Shown in pieces: positions 26,591-36,516 of a stretch of DNA of 64,000 nucleotides. The position numbers and the translations under genes were made by a program. The stretch comes from Streptomyces californicus (GTDB taxonomy: Bacteria; Actinomycetota; Actinomycetes; Streptomycetales; Streptomycetaceae): the NCBI RefSeq assembly GCF_000717645.1, contig NZ_JNZZ01000026.1, forward strand, positions 50,918 through 114,917, in the 5' to 3' direction. A model generated the notes under the pieces. The model made no database searches. It was not told the DNA's origin and saw only the letters and a list, made by a program, of their open reading frames with translations. The stretch's first letter is position 1. Each line of letters begins with the position of its first letter.

Positions 26591-28045
26591 TCAGTCGCGC
26601 TTGCAGATCCGGTCCAGGAGGTTGGCCGTGGCCTGCTGGATGCGGCGGTCGACGTGGCCCGGGCGGTCCAGGGCCGGGGACCAGGCGAAGGTGCCGGAGG
26701 CGAAGACGAGGGCGCCGGAGGGGGCCTGGTAGAGCGAGGTCTCCTGGTGGCGGAGGGCGCCCTCGGAGTCCTCGTACGGGGAGTGGGCGAGCAGGATGCG
26801 ACTGTCGTGCTCGGGCAGGCTGGTACGCGGGAAGTAGCGGTCGGCCTCGCCGGCGACCAGTCCCGGGATCTCGTCGCCCTCGGACGCTCCCGTGGCCTCC
26901 CAGAGCCAGTGCTCGGCGTTGCGCACGACCAGCGGGCGGGGATCGGGCACCCGGCCCGCGTACTGGATGCCCAGGAGCTGCTGCTCGGGCCGGTCCACCT
27001 CGCGCCACAGCGCGGACTTGCCCGGGCCCCGGCGCTTGCGGCAGGTCAGCAGCCGGTCCGGTTCGCCGGAGGCGGAGGGGGCGAGGGTCACCTGCCAGTA
27101 CATGGTGTTGGCGGAGAGGAAGACGAGCGAGGTGCCGGAGTCCCGGGCGCGCTCGGCGGCCCGGCGCATCGGCAGCGACCAGTACTCGTCGTGGCCGGGG
27201 AAGACCAGGCCCCGGTAGCGGCTGGTGTCGACGCGGCCCGCGTGGAGGTCGCGGGCGTCGGCGTAGGCGAGATCGTAGCCGTACCGCTCGGCCCAGCGGA
27301 TGAAGTCGTACGCGTGGCCCACGTGCAGCGGCAGGCCGGCCCCGGCGTACGGGCGGTCGAAGGAGATCGTGACGGCGGCCTCCTCCTCGCCGAGCAGCCG
27401 CCCCCGCTCGTCCCACGCGTGGTAGAGGCTGGCGCCCGTCCGGCCGTCCTCCGGGTAGAGGTTGTACGCCTGCCAGGTGATGTCGGGCAGCAGGAGCAGC
27501 AGGTCGGCCGGATGGTCGTCGCGCACGGTGAAGGGGACGTGCGAGCGGTAACCGTCGGCGGTGGTCAGCACGGCCACGTACGCGCCGACCGACCAGTAGC
27601 TCGGGATCTGGAGCCGCCAGGACATCCACCAGTGATGGCAGGAGACGGTCCGGTCGGCGGCGAGCGGAGGCGGCTGGACGATGCCGGAGAGCCGGGGGCT
27701 GGTGGTGATCTTGGACGCGCCGTCGCCGCCGTAGTGGCCGATCCGGTAGACGTCCACGGAGAACTGCTGGGGCGGGTCCACCGTGATGTGGAAGTCGATG
27801 GACTCCCCGGGGGCGGCCGCGCCGGGCGAGACGAAGCCCTTGATCTGCCGGCGCACGTCATCGGCGGTACGGGTGCCGCCGCCGCTGGAGCGGGCGAGGT
27901 CGGCGTACCAGGGGACCATCTGGCCGGTGCCGTCGAAGTAGTTCTCGCTGCCGCGCAGCCACGGCAGCGGCCCCTGTCCGAAGGGGTCGCTCACCGCGTG
28001 CGCGAGGGCACCCGACTCCCACCGGCGAATCTGCTCCGCCCCCAT
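26591..28045 (-). CDS. N,N-dimethylformamidase beta-subunit-like protein
   Basis: 484 residues from ATG (MGAEQIRRWESGALAHAV), no signal peptide. An N-terminal beta-sandwich segment (about 60-190: GFVSPGAAAPGESIDFHITV, VDVYRIGHYGGDGA) is followed by a glutamine-amidotransferase-like fold seen in the large subunit of N,N-dimethylformamidase (LLLLPDITWQAYNLY, RGLVFPGHDEYWSLPMR, FLSANTMYWQV). In the characterised enzyme this subunit binds the catalytic iron, but here no matching small subunit gene lies nearby, so another amidase or a sugar/lipid-related role is as likely. Conserved in Streptomyces upstream of purC. Confidence 0.8.
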   Translation of the reverse strand: MGAEQIRRWESGALAHAVSDPFGQGPLPWLRGSENYFDGTGQMVPWYADLARSSGGGTRTADDVRRQIKGFVSPGAAAPGESIDFHITVDPPQQFSVDVYRIGHYGGDGASKITTSPRLSGIVQPPPLAADRTVSCHHWWMSWRLQIPSYWSVGAYVAVLTTADGYRSHVPFTVRDDHPADLLLLLPDITWQAYNLYPEDGRTGASLYHAWDERGRLLGEEEAAVTISFDRPYAGAGLPLHVGHAYDFIRWAERYGYDLAYADARDLHAGRVDTSRYRGLVFPGHDEYWSLPMRRAAERARDSGTSLVFLSANTMYWQVTLAPSASGEPDRLLTCRKRRGPGKSALWREVDRPEQQLLGIQYAGRVPDPRPLVVRNAEHWLWEATGASEGDEIPGLVAGEADRYFPRTSLPEHDSRILLAHSPYEDSEGALRHQETSLYQAPSGALVFASGTFAWSPALDRPGHVDRRIQQATANLLDRICKRD

Positions 28046-28566
28046 GCCGCGCCCCTCCCTCGGACCCCCGGAATGGACAGCACAGGGGGGTCCCCGGACA
28101 ACTCTGGTGCGCCGAATGTCAGCGCCGGTCCCAGCACATCACATAACGCACGCGGCTCGTCACCCTTCGTCGCGAATTGGCGGGAACGGAACCGTTTCTT
28201 CCGGTCCGTTCCCGCATATCTGTCCGGCGTACGCGGTGGTGCCCGGGGTTCGCGTGCGCCGTCGGCCCGGCATATGCGCCCGTCTGTTCGTACGGCTGCT
28301 ACGGCGTACGCGTTCACACGGCGGTACGGCTTACGCGTGGCGCACCGGGCCCGCAGGGGCGGCGGCGGGACGGCTTACGCGCGGGCTTGAGCGTTGCGCG
28401 CGGCGGTGTGTCCTACGGGTTGCGCACGGCGGTGCGGCTTGTGCGTCGGCTTACTCGTTGCGCACGGCGGTACGGCTTACGCGTCGGCCTACGGGGTGCG
28501 CAGGCGGGACGGCTTACGGGTTGCGCAGGCGGGACGGCTTTCGCGTCGGCTTATCGGCTCACGCGT
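28046..28566. repeat. Gene-free gap with tandem repeats
   Basis: 521 bp with no credible gene. From about 28310 to 28560 it consists of degenerate repeats: units based on TGCGCACGGCGGTRCGGCTT at 28421 and 28459 (38-bp period), then two units of GTTGCGCAGGCGGGACGGCTT type at about 28494 and 28518. The left part next to the dimethylformamidase-like gene should carry its promoter; an AT-richer stretch occurs near 28140-28215. Confidence 0.65.
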
Positions 28567-30285
28567 TCACACCAGGCGGACGGGTTTGTCCGCGCGGACG
28601 CCGACCTCGGCCAGCCAGGCCAGCAGCGGGTCCGGGTCGCCGTCCTCGACCAGGCTGAGGACCGGGTCCGCGAGGTCCGCCCGGCGCTCCCCGCCGACGA
28701 GCAGCGCGGGGCCGTCCAGCCAGTCCAGGCCGGGGGCCGCGCCCGCCGTGTCCACGGCCGCGCAGCAGACCATGGCCTGGACGTGGTCGGCGAGCAGATC
28801 GGCGTCCGTGCGCGGGGGCTGGAGCGGGAAGAGGGGCAGCGGGCCGGGGCCCCAGAGGTCGAGGGGGTCGTCGGCGCCGTCGCTCTGGCCGGGTCCCGCC
28901 CGGCCCGTGCGGCTCTCGCCGCCGGGGGTCCGGTCCCCGCTCCCGGCGCCGGCCCGGTCCGGGGAGCCGGCCTCCTCGCGGGCGACCTCGGCGCCGATGC
29001 CCGCCGCCAGTTCCTCGCCCGGACCGCCGGGAGCGCCGGGGCCGGACAGGTGCTCCACGACCCGGGCCAGGGTCGGGACGGACGGGTCGGCGGCGGAGGC
29101 GCGGGGGACGCCCAGGGTGTCCAGGACCCGGTGCAGCCGGGCCGCCTCACTACGCCACTTCCGGTCGACGACCTCGTCGGGATACTGCTGCCAGTCCACC
29201 GGCGCCCAGTCCGGGCCGCTCTCGGCGGGGCCGCCGTGGAAGAGCCGGGCGGCGAGCAGGGACGCGGCCTCGTCGGCCGTCCCGGGCTCCTCCAGCAGAT
29301 CGCACGCGGGCCGCTCGCCGAGGCGCAGGGCGAATCCGTCGGCCAGCCGGTCGCGGCGGGACAGCTCGGTGAGCGCGGAGACCACCCCGGCGTCCAGCCG
29401 GGAGGGCCAGCGACCCATCCGCCAGGCGGGCAGCGCGACCCGGGTCAGCAGCCGGTCCCAGCCCGCGTAGGCGAGGCCGACCTGTTCCTGGGCGGTGACG
29501 CGCAGCCCCTGGTCGACCGTCTGCGCCCGCATGGACGCGGCGGCGGCCACACAGCGCTCCATCTCGGCGGCGTGCTCCCGGCAGGCCCGCAGCAGCAGCC
29601 GGGAGACCCAGCCGGTGAAGGCGAGCGGTGCCGCGTGCAGCGCGCTGCGGCCGGGGGCGGCGGCGTCCGCGATCGCGGCGTCCAGGCCGCGGACGAACCG
29701 GCGGGCGGCGGCTATGTCGGGGTCGGCGGACGGGCCGGTGCCCGCCACCACGGGGGCGAGGACCGCGCGCAGTTCGGCGACCCGCATCCACCACAGGAAC
29801 GGCGAGCCGATGACGAGCACGGGGGCGGTGTCCCCGCCCTCCGCCGCGCCGCCGGGCCCTCTGCGGAGCGCCCGGTGGGTGCGGTCCTCCAGCCAGCTGT
29901 CGCAGTCCGGGGTGAGCGCTATGGCCGAGGGGGCGGGCACGTCGAGCCGGTCGGCCAGCTCCCGGACCAGGCGGTAGAGGTCGGGGGCCCCCGCCTCGGT
30001 CACGGGGACGGTCGGGCTCACGGCGGGTCGCGCGCGGGCCACGGAGACGGCGACCAGGACGGTCACCAGCAGGACGAGGACCGCGACGGCGAGGACCGTC
30101 CACCGCACGGCGTCCCAGGCCGGTCCGGCCAGGTGCCCCTGCGCGTCCGCGGCGAACAGCACGACGGCGACGGCCGCGGGCAGGATCGCCACGCCCAGCG
30201 CCCTGCCGCGGATACGCAGCAGGGCGAGCGCCCGGGCTCGCGCGGCCCGCGCGCCCAGCTCCTCACCCGCATCGATACCGGACAT
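28567..30285 (-). CDS. Membrane protein resembling an inactive M48 peptidase
   Basis: 572 residues. Two transmembrane helices lie near residues 29-47 and 62-83. The region 100-185 follows the layout of M48 (HtpX/Ste24-like) peptidases: a helix with LYRLVRELADRLDVPAPSAI, a strand ending VLVIGSPFLWWM and then AELRAVLAPVVAG. In active members the last stretch reads ELxAVLAHExxH; both zinc histidines and the glutamate are absent. The C-terminal 250 residues are acidic and low in known motifs. It is therefore likely a non-catalytic relative, perhaps scaffold or regulator. It is a single gene between purD and the dimethylformamidase-like gene. Confidence 0.75.
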   Translation of the reverse strand: MSGIDAGEELGARAARARALALLRIRGRALGVAILPAAVAVVLFAADAQGHLAGPAWDAVRWTVLAVAVLVLLVTVLVAVSVARARPAVSPTVPVTEAGAPDLYRLVRELADRLDVPAPSAIALTPDCDSWLEDRTHRALRRGPGGAAEGGDTAPVLVIGSPFLWWMRVAELRAVLAPVVAGTGPSADPDIAAARRFVRGLDAAIADAAAPGRSALHAAPLAFTGWVSRLLLRACREHAAEMERCVAAAASMRAQTVDQGLRVTAQEQVGLAYAGWDRLLTRVALPAWRMGRWPSRLDAGVVSALTELSRRDRLADGFALRLGERPACDLLEEPGTADEAASLLAARLFHGGPAESGPDWAPVDWQQYPDEVVDRKWRSEAARLHRVLDTLGVPRASAADPSVPTLARVVEHLSGPGAPGGPGEELAAGIGAEVAREEAGSPDRAGAGSGDRTPGGESRTGRAGPGQSDGADDPLDLWGPGPLPLFPLQPPRTDADLLADHVQAMVCCAAVDTAGAAPGLDWLDGPALLVGGERRADLADPVLSLVEDGDPDPLLAWLAEVGVRADKPVRLV

Positions 30286-30648
30286 GGCCGGATGTCACCC
30301 CCTCTGCCCCGCGACGGTGTTGTCCACTCCCCCACTGTGGCACCCGTCACCGACATCGCAATGCCGGTGGGCCAAGTGCCGGAACGCTTGCGCCGCACCC
30401 TAGTTGGGGCTCCGGCGGGCGTCATCCGGATGGCGCAGCCGTCACCCGATGGAATGGCTTTGGGTAAAGCTGCTGACGTGTCCGCGCCGATGGGTGTTGT
30501 CCGGTTCCAGGGCGTTCCGGTACGAGGAGGTTCCGGTACGAGGAGGTCCGGTACGAGGGCGTTCCGGTACGCGTCAGCCCCTCGCGCCCACCGCGTACGC
30601 CGGTGGCGTACGGAGGGGGCGGGCGGAGGGGCTGCGGGCGTGCGGGGG
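30286..30648. repeat. Gap with short tandem repeats
   Basis: 363 bp between the M48-like gene and purD. Four units of GTTCCGGTACGAGGAG (starts 30514, 30530, 30546, 30561; period 16, 16, 15) make a clear tandem repeat. The left part should contain the promoter of the M48-like gene. No gene is seen. Confidence 0.75.
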
Positions 30649-31899
<1,251 letters not shown>

Positions 31900-31985
31900 G
31901 GGGTGCAGCCTAGCCGCCGGGCGGAAGGAGCCCCGACGGCCGCCGGTGGGTGGACGGGCTCCCCCGGTTCCCCACGGCCGTCGGC

Positions 31986-32077
31986 GTCTCGTTCGTAGGC
32001 CGGGCGGCCTCTCGTCCGTACGGCGGGCGGCGCCTCGTTCGTACGCCGGGCGACGCCTCGTTACTAAGGCTGGCGGC
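31986..32077. repeat. Four degenerate 23-bp tandem repeats
   Basis: Units like CGCCTCGTTCGTACGCCGGG start at about 31986, 32008, 32031 and 32054, filling the gap between the dnaX stop and the purD start. No terminator hairpin stands out for dnaX, so the repeats may take that part. Confidence 0.65.
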
Positions 32078-32113
32078 CGGTGAACGGAATCCCTCGTTCC
32101 TACGGCTGCCGCG

Positions 32114-34432
32114 TCACTGCTCGTTGGGGAACTCGTCGACCACGGTGGCGCCCAGCTCGCGGACGATCAGGTCGTGGCCGGAGAGGGCGGAGTCGACGAG
32201 GTCCGGGTCGTCGGCCTCCGGGATGTCGTCCTCGATGGACACGGACCTCGGCGGCTCCGCCCCGTACGCACCGGAGGAAGGCTCGGCGGGCGGAGCGCCC
32301 CGGTCCCGCTGCGGGGCGGAGGGCGACGGCTGCGGGGGCCCGGAGGGCGCGTGCTGCCCCTGCTGCGGTGCGGGGGGCTGCTGGGGCGGGGGCGCGTGCT
32401 GGGGCCGGGGCTCGTACGCGACGGGGGCGGGGGCAGCGGGAGCGGGCTGGTACTGCGGGGCGGGGCGCCCGCCGCCTCCGCCGGGGCCGGGGGCGCCGCC
32501 GCCGGTGGGGTCGATGACGGCCTCGATGCGCCACTGGGCGTTGAAGCGCTCGGCGAGGGTCTGCTTGAGGACCTCCTCGCTGCCGCTGCTCGCGAAGTTG
32601 TCGCGGGCGCCGGCGTTGGGGAAGCCGAGTTGCAGGGTCGTCCCGTCGAACCCGGCGACCTGGGCGTTCTGGCTGAGCAGGATCCAGGTGAAGCGGCGGC
32701 GGTTCTTGACCGCCTCCAGGATGTCGGGCCACATGTTCCGCACCTGGACGGCGCCCTGGGCCATGCTCTGGCCGCCGTCGGGCGCGGCCTGGCCGCCCGG
32801 CCCGCCCTGCGGTGCGGCGGCGCTCTGCGGGGCGGCCGGGGCGGTGGCGGGCGGCGGGGTGGCGACGCGGACGGGGCCGCTGCCGGGGGCGGAGGCGGTG
32901 GGCCAGCCGCCCGGCCGACGGGCCTGGTCAGCGGCTCCGGGCCCGGGTCCGGCTGCTCCGGCTCCGGGGGCTCCGGCTCCGGTGGGCCAGGAGCCGGGGC
33001 GCTGGGCGGATGCGGCCGCGGGGTCCTGCGCCGGGGCCTGGGGAGCGGGCGGGGCGTAGGCGTCGGGGGCCGGGGGCTGCTGGGCAGGCGGGGCGTAGGC
33101 GGCCGGGGCGGGCGCGGGAGGCGCTTCGCCCCGTGCGGCGGCGCGGGCGGCGTCCGGACCGGCGAGGCCCATGGGGGCGGCCTGGGCCGGTGCGTGGGCG
33201 TCGGGGCCCGGTACGTACCCCATCGGGGCAGCGGCGGCGGGCGGGGCGGCGAACGCGGAGGCAGCGGCGGCCGAGGCCCCGCGCTCCAGCCGGTCGAGCC
33301 GGGCCTGCAGCGACCGCTCGTCGTCGTAGGCGGCGGGCAGCAGGACCCGGGCGCAGATCAGCTCGACCTGGAGGCGCGGCGAGGTGGCCCCGCGCATCTC
33401 GGTGAGCCCCTCGTTGACCAGGTCGGCGGCGCGGCTCAGCTCGGCGGCGCCGAAGACGGACGCCTGGGCCTGCATGCGCTCGACGACGTCGGCGGGGGCG
33501 TCGATGAGGCCCTTCTCGCCCGCGTCCGGCACGGCGGCGAGGATCACCAGGTCGCGCAGCCGCTCCAGGAGGTCCGCCACGAAGCGGCGGGGGTCGTTGC
33601 CGCCCTCGATGACCCGGTCCACGACCTCGAAGGCGGCGGCCCCGTCACCGGCGGCGAAGGCGTCGACGATGGAGTCGAGGAGGGAACCGTCGGTGTATCC
33701 GAGGAGCGAGGTGGCCATGGCGTACGTCACACCGTCGTCGCCCGCGCCGGCCAGCAGCTGGTCCATGACGGACATCGAGTCACGCACGGACCCGGCCCCG
33801 GCCCGCACGACGAGCGGCAGGACGCCGTCCTCGACGGGGCTGTTCTCCCGGCCGCACACATCGGCGAGGTAGTTGCGCAGGGTGCCCGGGGGGACGAGCC
33901 GGAACGGATAGTGGTGCGTACGCGACCGGATCGTCCCGATGACCTTCTCGGGCTCGGTCGTCGCGAAGATGAACTTGAGGTGCTCCGGCGGCTCCTCGAC
34001 CACCTTCAGCAGGGCGTTGAAGCCCGCCGGGGTGACCATGTGCGCCTCGTCGATGATGTAGATCTTGTAACGGCTGGAGGCGGGCCCGAAGAACGCCTTC
34101 TCGCGCAGATCACGGGCGTCGTCCACGCCACCGTGCGAAGCCGCGTCGATCTCGATCACGTCGATGGACCCCGGCCCGTTGCGCGCGAGGTCCTGGCAGG
34201 ACTGGCACTCCCCGCACGGGGTGGGAGTGGGACCCTGCTCACAGTTCAGGCAGCGGGCGAGGATGCGCGCGCTGGTCGTCTTTCCGCAGCCGCGCGGCCC
34301 GCTGAACAGGTACGCGTGATTGACCCGGTTGTTCCGCAGGGCCTGCTGGAGCGGGTCAGTGACATGCTCCTGACCGATGACCTCGGCGAACGACTCGGGG
34401 CGGTAGCGGCGGTACAGCGCAAGGGACGACAC
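32114..34432 (-). CDS. dnaX: DNA polymerase III subunit gamma/tau
   Basis: 772 residues from a GTG ([15 protein letters not shown]); a longer in-frame version ten codons upstream is unlikely. DnaX forms the clamp-loader ATPase of the replisome. Visible are Walker [12 protein letters not shown] (about residue 45), the zinc-binding cysteines CLNC ... CGECQSC, Walker B IIDEAH and the sensor sequence [18 protein letters not shown]. From about residue 390 a long Pro/Ala/Gly-rich linker leads to a C-terminal domain (about 550-640, with [19 protein letters not shown]), the tau-type polymerase-binding part, then another disordered tail. SRP RNA is encoded upstream on the same strand. Confidence 0.96.
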   Translation of the reverse strand: MSSLALYRRYRPESFAEVIGQEHVTDPLQQALRNNRVNHAYLFSGPRGCGKTTSARILARCLNCEQGPTPTPCGECQSCQDLARNGPGSIDVIEIDAASHGGVDDARDLREKAFFGPASSRYKIYIIDEAHMVTPAGFNALLKVVEEPPEHLKFIFATTEPEKVIGTIRSRTHHYPFRLVPPGTLRNYLADVCGRENSPVEDGVLPLVVRAGAGSVRDSMSVMDQLLAGAGDDGVTYAMATSLLGYTDGSLLDSIVDAFAAGDGAAAFEVVDRVIEGGNDPRRFVADLLERLRDLVILAAVPDAGEKGLIDAPADVVERMQAQASVFGAAELSRAADLVNEGLTEMRGATSPRLQVELICARVLLPAAYDDERSLQARLDRLERGASAAAASAFAAPPAAAAPMGYVPGPDAHAPAQAAPMGLAGPDAARAAARGEAPPAPAPAAYAPPAQQPPAPDAYAPPAPQAPAQDPAAASAQRPGSWPTGAGAPGAGAAGPGPGAADQARRPGGWPTASAPGSGPVRVATPPPATAPAAPQSAAAPQGGPGGQAAPDGGQSMAQGAVQVRNMWPDILEAVKNRRRFTWILLSQNAQVAGFDGTTLQLGFPNAGARDNFASSGSEEVLKQTLAERFNAQWRIEAVIDPTGGGAPGPGGGGGRPAPQYQPAPAAPAPVAYEPRPQHAPPPQQPPAPQQGQHAPSGPPQPSPSAPQRDRGAPPAEPSSGAYGAEPPRSVSIEDDIPEADDPDLVDSALSGHDLIVRELGATVVDEFPNEQ

Positions 34433-34666
34433 ACCTACGAGGTTATCGGGGCCGACTGACAACCGGCCCCACCCCGCTCACACCCGGCCCGCAGGCCACA
34501 GGGACCCGTGGGGCGGCCCGGGCGGAATCACCGCGCACGTTCGCCCGTCCGCCCGGACTCACGGCGCGGACCGGGCACCGAGCACCGGGCACACGACCTG
34601 CCGCCCGCATCGCGGCCGCATCGGCTGCGCGTCAACGCCCCCGAAACGGAACCGGAACGCAAAGGA

Positions 34667-34750
34667 CCCCCCACGCACCCGCCAGAGCCAACCTACCCTT
34701 GCTGCCTTCCGGCCCTGGGGGAGTTCAGTCAGATAGCGCCACGTGAGGGG
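34667..34750 (-). ncRNA. ffs: Small bacterial SRP RNA (4.5S type)
   Basis: On the minus strand the conserved domain IV is plain: CCCCCAGGGCCGGAAGGCAG followed by CAAGGGTAGG, with GGAA as apical tetraloop and the asymmetric loop bound by Ffh. The ends chosen pair as CCCCTCACG with CGTGGGGGG. About 84 nt, the usual Streptomyces size. It targets membrane and secreted proteins together with Ffh. The position upstream of dnaX is conserved. End points are accurate to a few bases. Confidence 0.9.
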
Positions 34751-34759
34751 CTGACGCCC

Positions 34760-34790
34760 ACCTTAGCGGATCCCCACCCCCTCCGGTCCA
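34760..34790 (-). promoter_or_regulatory. Promoter of SRP RNA
   Basis: On the minus strand TGGACC, 19-bp spacer, TAAGGT. The -10 box ends 9-10 nt before the predicted 5' end of the RNA. Confidence 0.5.
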
Positions 34791-34931
34791 CCCGCCCTCA
34801 CCACCACCCGGCCCCGCACGATCACCGCGCACCCCCGGCCACCCCCTCGGGACAATCTTCCGACCCGTCTCCGGACGATCTCCGGGGATCGTGTTCGCGA
34901 GCACCCTCAAACGTCTTGTATTGTTTGCGGC

Positions 34932-35019
34932 GGAGGATTCGCCTAGTGGCCTAGGGCGCACGCTTGGAAAGCGTGTTGGGGGCAACCCCTCACGAGTTCG
35001 AATCTCGTATCCTCCGCCA
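34932..35019 (+). tRNA. tRNA-Ser (GGA) with encoded CCA
   Basis: 85-nt body plus an encoded CCA (35017-35019). The acceptor stem is GGAGGAT with ATCCTCC; the anticodon loop TTGGAAA reads GGA; a long variable arm (TTGGGGGCAACCCC) marks a class II tRNA. The encoded CCA is worth noting, since the Asp and Gly tRNAs of this window lack it; it is expected if the 3' end was rewritten by an integrated element. The 3' half is repeated at 41.0 kb. Confidence 0.96.
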
Positions 35020-35120
35020 TTGCTCTCACCGGGCAATACGTCGAAGGGCCCCACCGCTCGCGGTGGGGCCCTTCGACGTTGACCCGGAGCTTGTTGTTCC
35101 GGTCTCTGTCCATCGGGGCG
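34964..35120. repeat. Left attachment repeat (attL) of the tRNA-Ser island
   Basis: The tRNA 3' half, its terminator and about 40 bp beyond are homologous to 40991-41148. The longest identical block is 48 bp, 34994-35041, from the T arm of the tRNA to just past its CCA end, which is where tyrosine integrases usually recombine. Confidence 0.8.
35039..35078 (+). terminator. Terminator of tRNA-Ser
   Basis: A perfect 18-bp stem with CTCG loop, beginning 19 nt after the encoded CCA. The stem differs from the copy at 41067-41107 at several bases, all with matching changes in the other arm. Confidence 0.9.
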
Positions 35121-35139
35121 ATACCCGGCTTGGCCCGGA

Positions 35140-35544
35140 TCACGACAGCAGAGCCTCATCGAGATAGTCCCGCACCGGCTCGAACAGCCCGTAGGGCACG
35201 CAGTACGGGATCTCGCCGTGCGCGACCCAAGCCGGATCGGCCACCTCGTCCGGACTCACGATGCCCGCTTCGCCGCCAGAGCGTCTGCACGCGATGGAGC
35301 GGATCTCCCAGCCGGTCATGGGGTGAACCCGTTGCCCGAGCACGAGCTGAGGAGTCACCAGCAGCCCGGTCTCATCCCGGGCCTCGCGCGCCGCCGCCTC
35401 CCCCGCACTCTCGCCGGATTCGATCCTCCCTGCCGGGAACCGCCACGAAAGCGCACCCTCCGACACACGCCGCCGCACGAACAGCACCCGCCCGCCCTGC
35501 ACGACAACGGCGGCTGCCACCGCCGGATTGACCTCAGCGGTCAT
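35140..35544 (-). CDS. Nudix hydrolase
   Basis: 134 residues from the ATG that overlaps the stop of the preceding gene (ATGA) and has GGGAAGG 7 nt upstream; an ATG two codons earlier is too close to that site. The Nudix box GRIESGESAGEAAAREARDE, followed by TG, fits G-x5-E-x7-REUxEExGU with the metal-binding glutamates in place. The C-terminal part (PYGLFEPVRDYL) has no selectivity motif I know. The family hydrolyses nucleoside diphosphates linked to another group, so possible substrates include oxidised nucleotides or NAD-type dinucleotides. It is the last gene of a three-gene operon and translationally coupled to the reductase gene. Confidence 0.9.
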   Translation of the reverse strand: MTAEVNPAVAAAVVVQGGRVLFVRRRVSEGALSWRFPAGRIESGESAGEAAAREARDETGLLVTPQLVLGQRVHPMTGWEIRSIACRRSGGEAGIVSPDEVADPAWVAHGEIPYCVPYGLFEPVRDYLDEALLS

Positions 35545-36512
35545 GGACATCCCTTCCCGAGTGCGTAGGTCGTCGCGCGTATCCCACCGCTGTGGTCTGA
35601 GCCCTTGGTGGGCACGTCCCTGGCCGCGTAGTAGGCGTGCAGTGCGGCCTCGCTGCCTGACCCCAGGGCGGTCATGATCCGTTGGAAGCGGGCGGAGCGG
35701 AGGTCGCCGGCCACGATGACGCGGGGGTGCTGGTCGGTCGGCGGGCAGTATCCGTCCGGGCCCCGGGTCAGATCGCCGGGCGGCGCGGTCGGGGCGTTGC
35801 CGATGCTGAGGTGGACGGAATCCGCTGTGATCGTCCGCCGCGTGCCGTCCTGGCCCATTGCTTCCGCCGACACCGGGGTGCCCTCTGCGGCCTTCAACGT
35901 CAGGTGATCGACGGGGACGAGGGTAACCCGGGGATCGTCCCGGATTTCCTCGATCTTGTACGCGTCGGCTGCCGGGTACGCCACGAGCAGGCGGGTGTCT
36001 GTGGTCGGGTGGGCGCGCAGGAACGTGCCGATCGGGCGGTCGCCGCCCAGGACGAGGAGGGTGCGCCCCTGAGCGTCGTCGGCTTTGGCCTCCCAGAGCG
36101 GGGGCAGGGAGAGGGAGCCGGGGGCGGTGATCCAGGTGACGTCGTGGGGCTGGAGGGGGCCGACGCCGGTGGCGACGACGGCGTACGGGGCCGTGAGACG
36201 CGCACCGGTGTCGACCGTGACGGTCACCTGGTCGTCGTCGGCGCGGAGTTCAGTGACGCGTCTGCCGAGTTCGAGGCGGCACAGCTCGGTGCCCTTCAGT
36301 TCCGCCACGATGGCGTCGGCCAGGTCGGGACCGTTGGTGTGGCCGCCGAGGACGTTGTTCAGGGCCGGGATCCGGTAGAGATTGCGGCACAGTCGGTCCG
36401 GCTCGACCAGGATCGAGCGCATGCCGACGCCCGCGGCCATGCGGGCGGCGGCGCAGCCGGCCGGTCCTCCGCCGATGATGATCAGGTCGGTGTCCAGCGG
36501 TGTGTCGGCCAT
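35541..36512 (-). CDS. Thioredoxin-reductase-like FAD oxidoreductase
   Basis: 323 residues from ATG (MADTPLDTDLIIIGGG). An N-terminal FAD-binding Rossmann motif GGGPAGCAAARMAAG and a second dinucleotide-binding region with LLVLGGDRPIGTF are seen, and a C-terminal GDLRSARFQRIMTALGSGSEAA closes the FAD domain as in thioredoxin reductases. The redox CxxC pair of true thioredoxin reductases is missing, so it probably transfers electrons to another partner, as in ferredoxin-NADP reductase-like relatives. The gene starts 4 bp after the hydrolase stop and overlaps the Nudix start, so the three products are likely made together; the joint pathway is unknown. Confidence 0.85.
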   Translation of the reverse strand: MADTPLDTDLIIIGGGPAGCAAARMAAGVGMRSILVEPDRLCRNLYRIPALNNVLGGHTNGPDLADAIVAELKGTELCRLELGRRVTELRADDDQVTVTVDTGARLTAPYAVVATGVGPLQPHDVTWITAPGSLSLPPLWEAKADDAQGRTLLVLGGDRPIGTFLRAHPTTDTRLLVAYPAADAYKIEEIRDDPRVTLVPVDHLTLKAAEGTPVSAEAMGQDGTRRTITADSVHLSIGNAPTAPPGDLTRGPDGYCPPTDQHPRVIVAGDLRSARFQRIMTALGSGSEAALHAYYAARDVPTKGSDHSGGIRATTYALGKGCP

Positions 36513-36516
36513 GGGG

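Noticed and set aside
32114..34432. Programmed frameshift in dnaX for a short gamma form
   Set aside because: I saw no A-rich slippery run with a following hairpin in the GC-rich coding sequence; only the full-length product can be supported.
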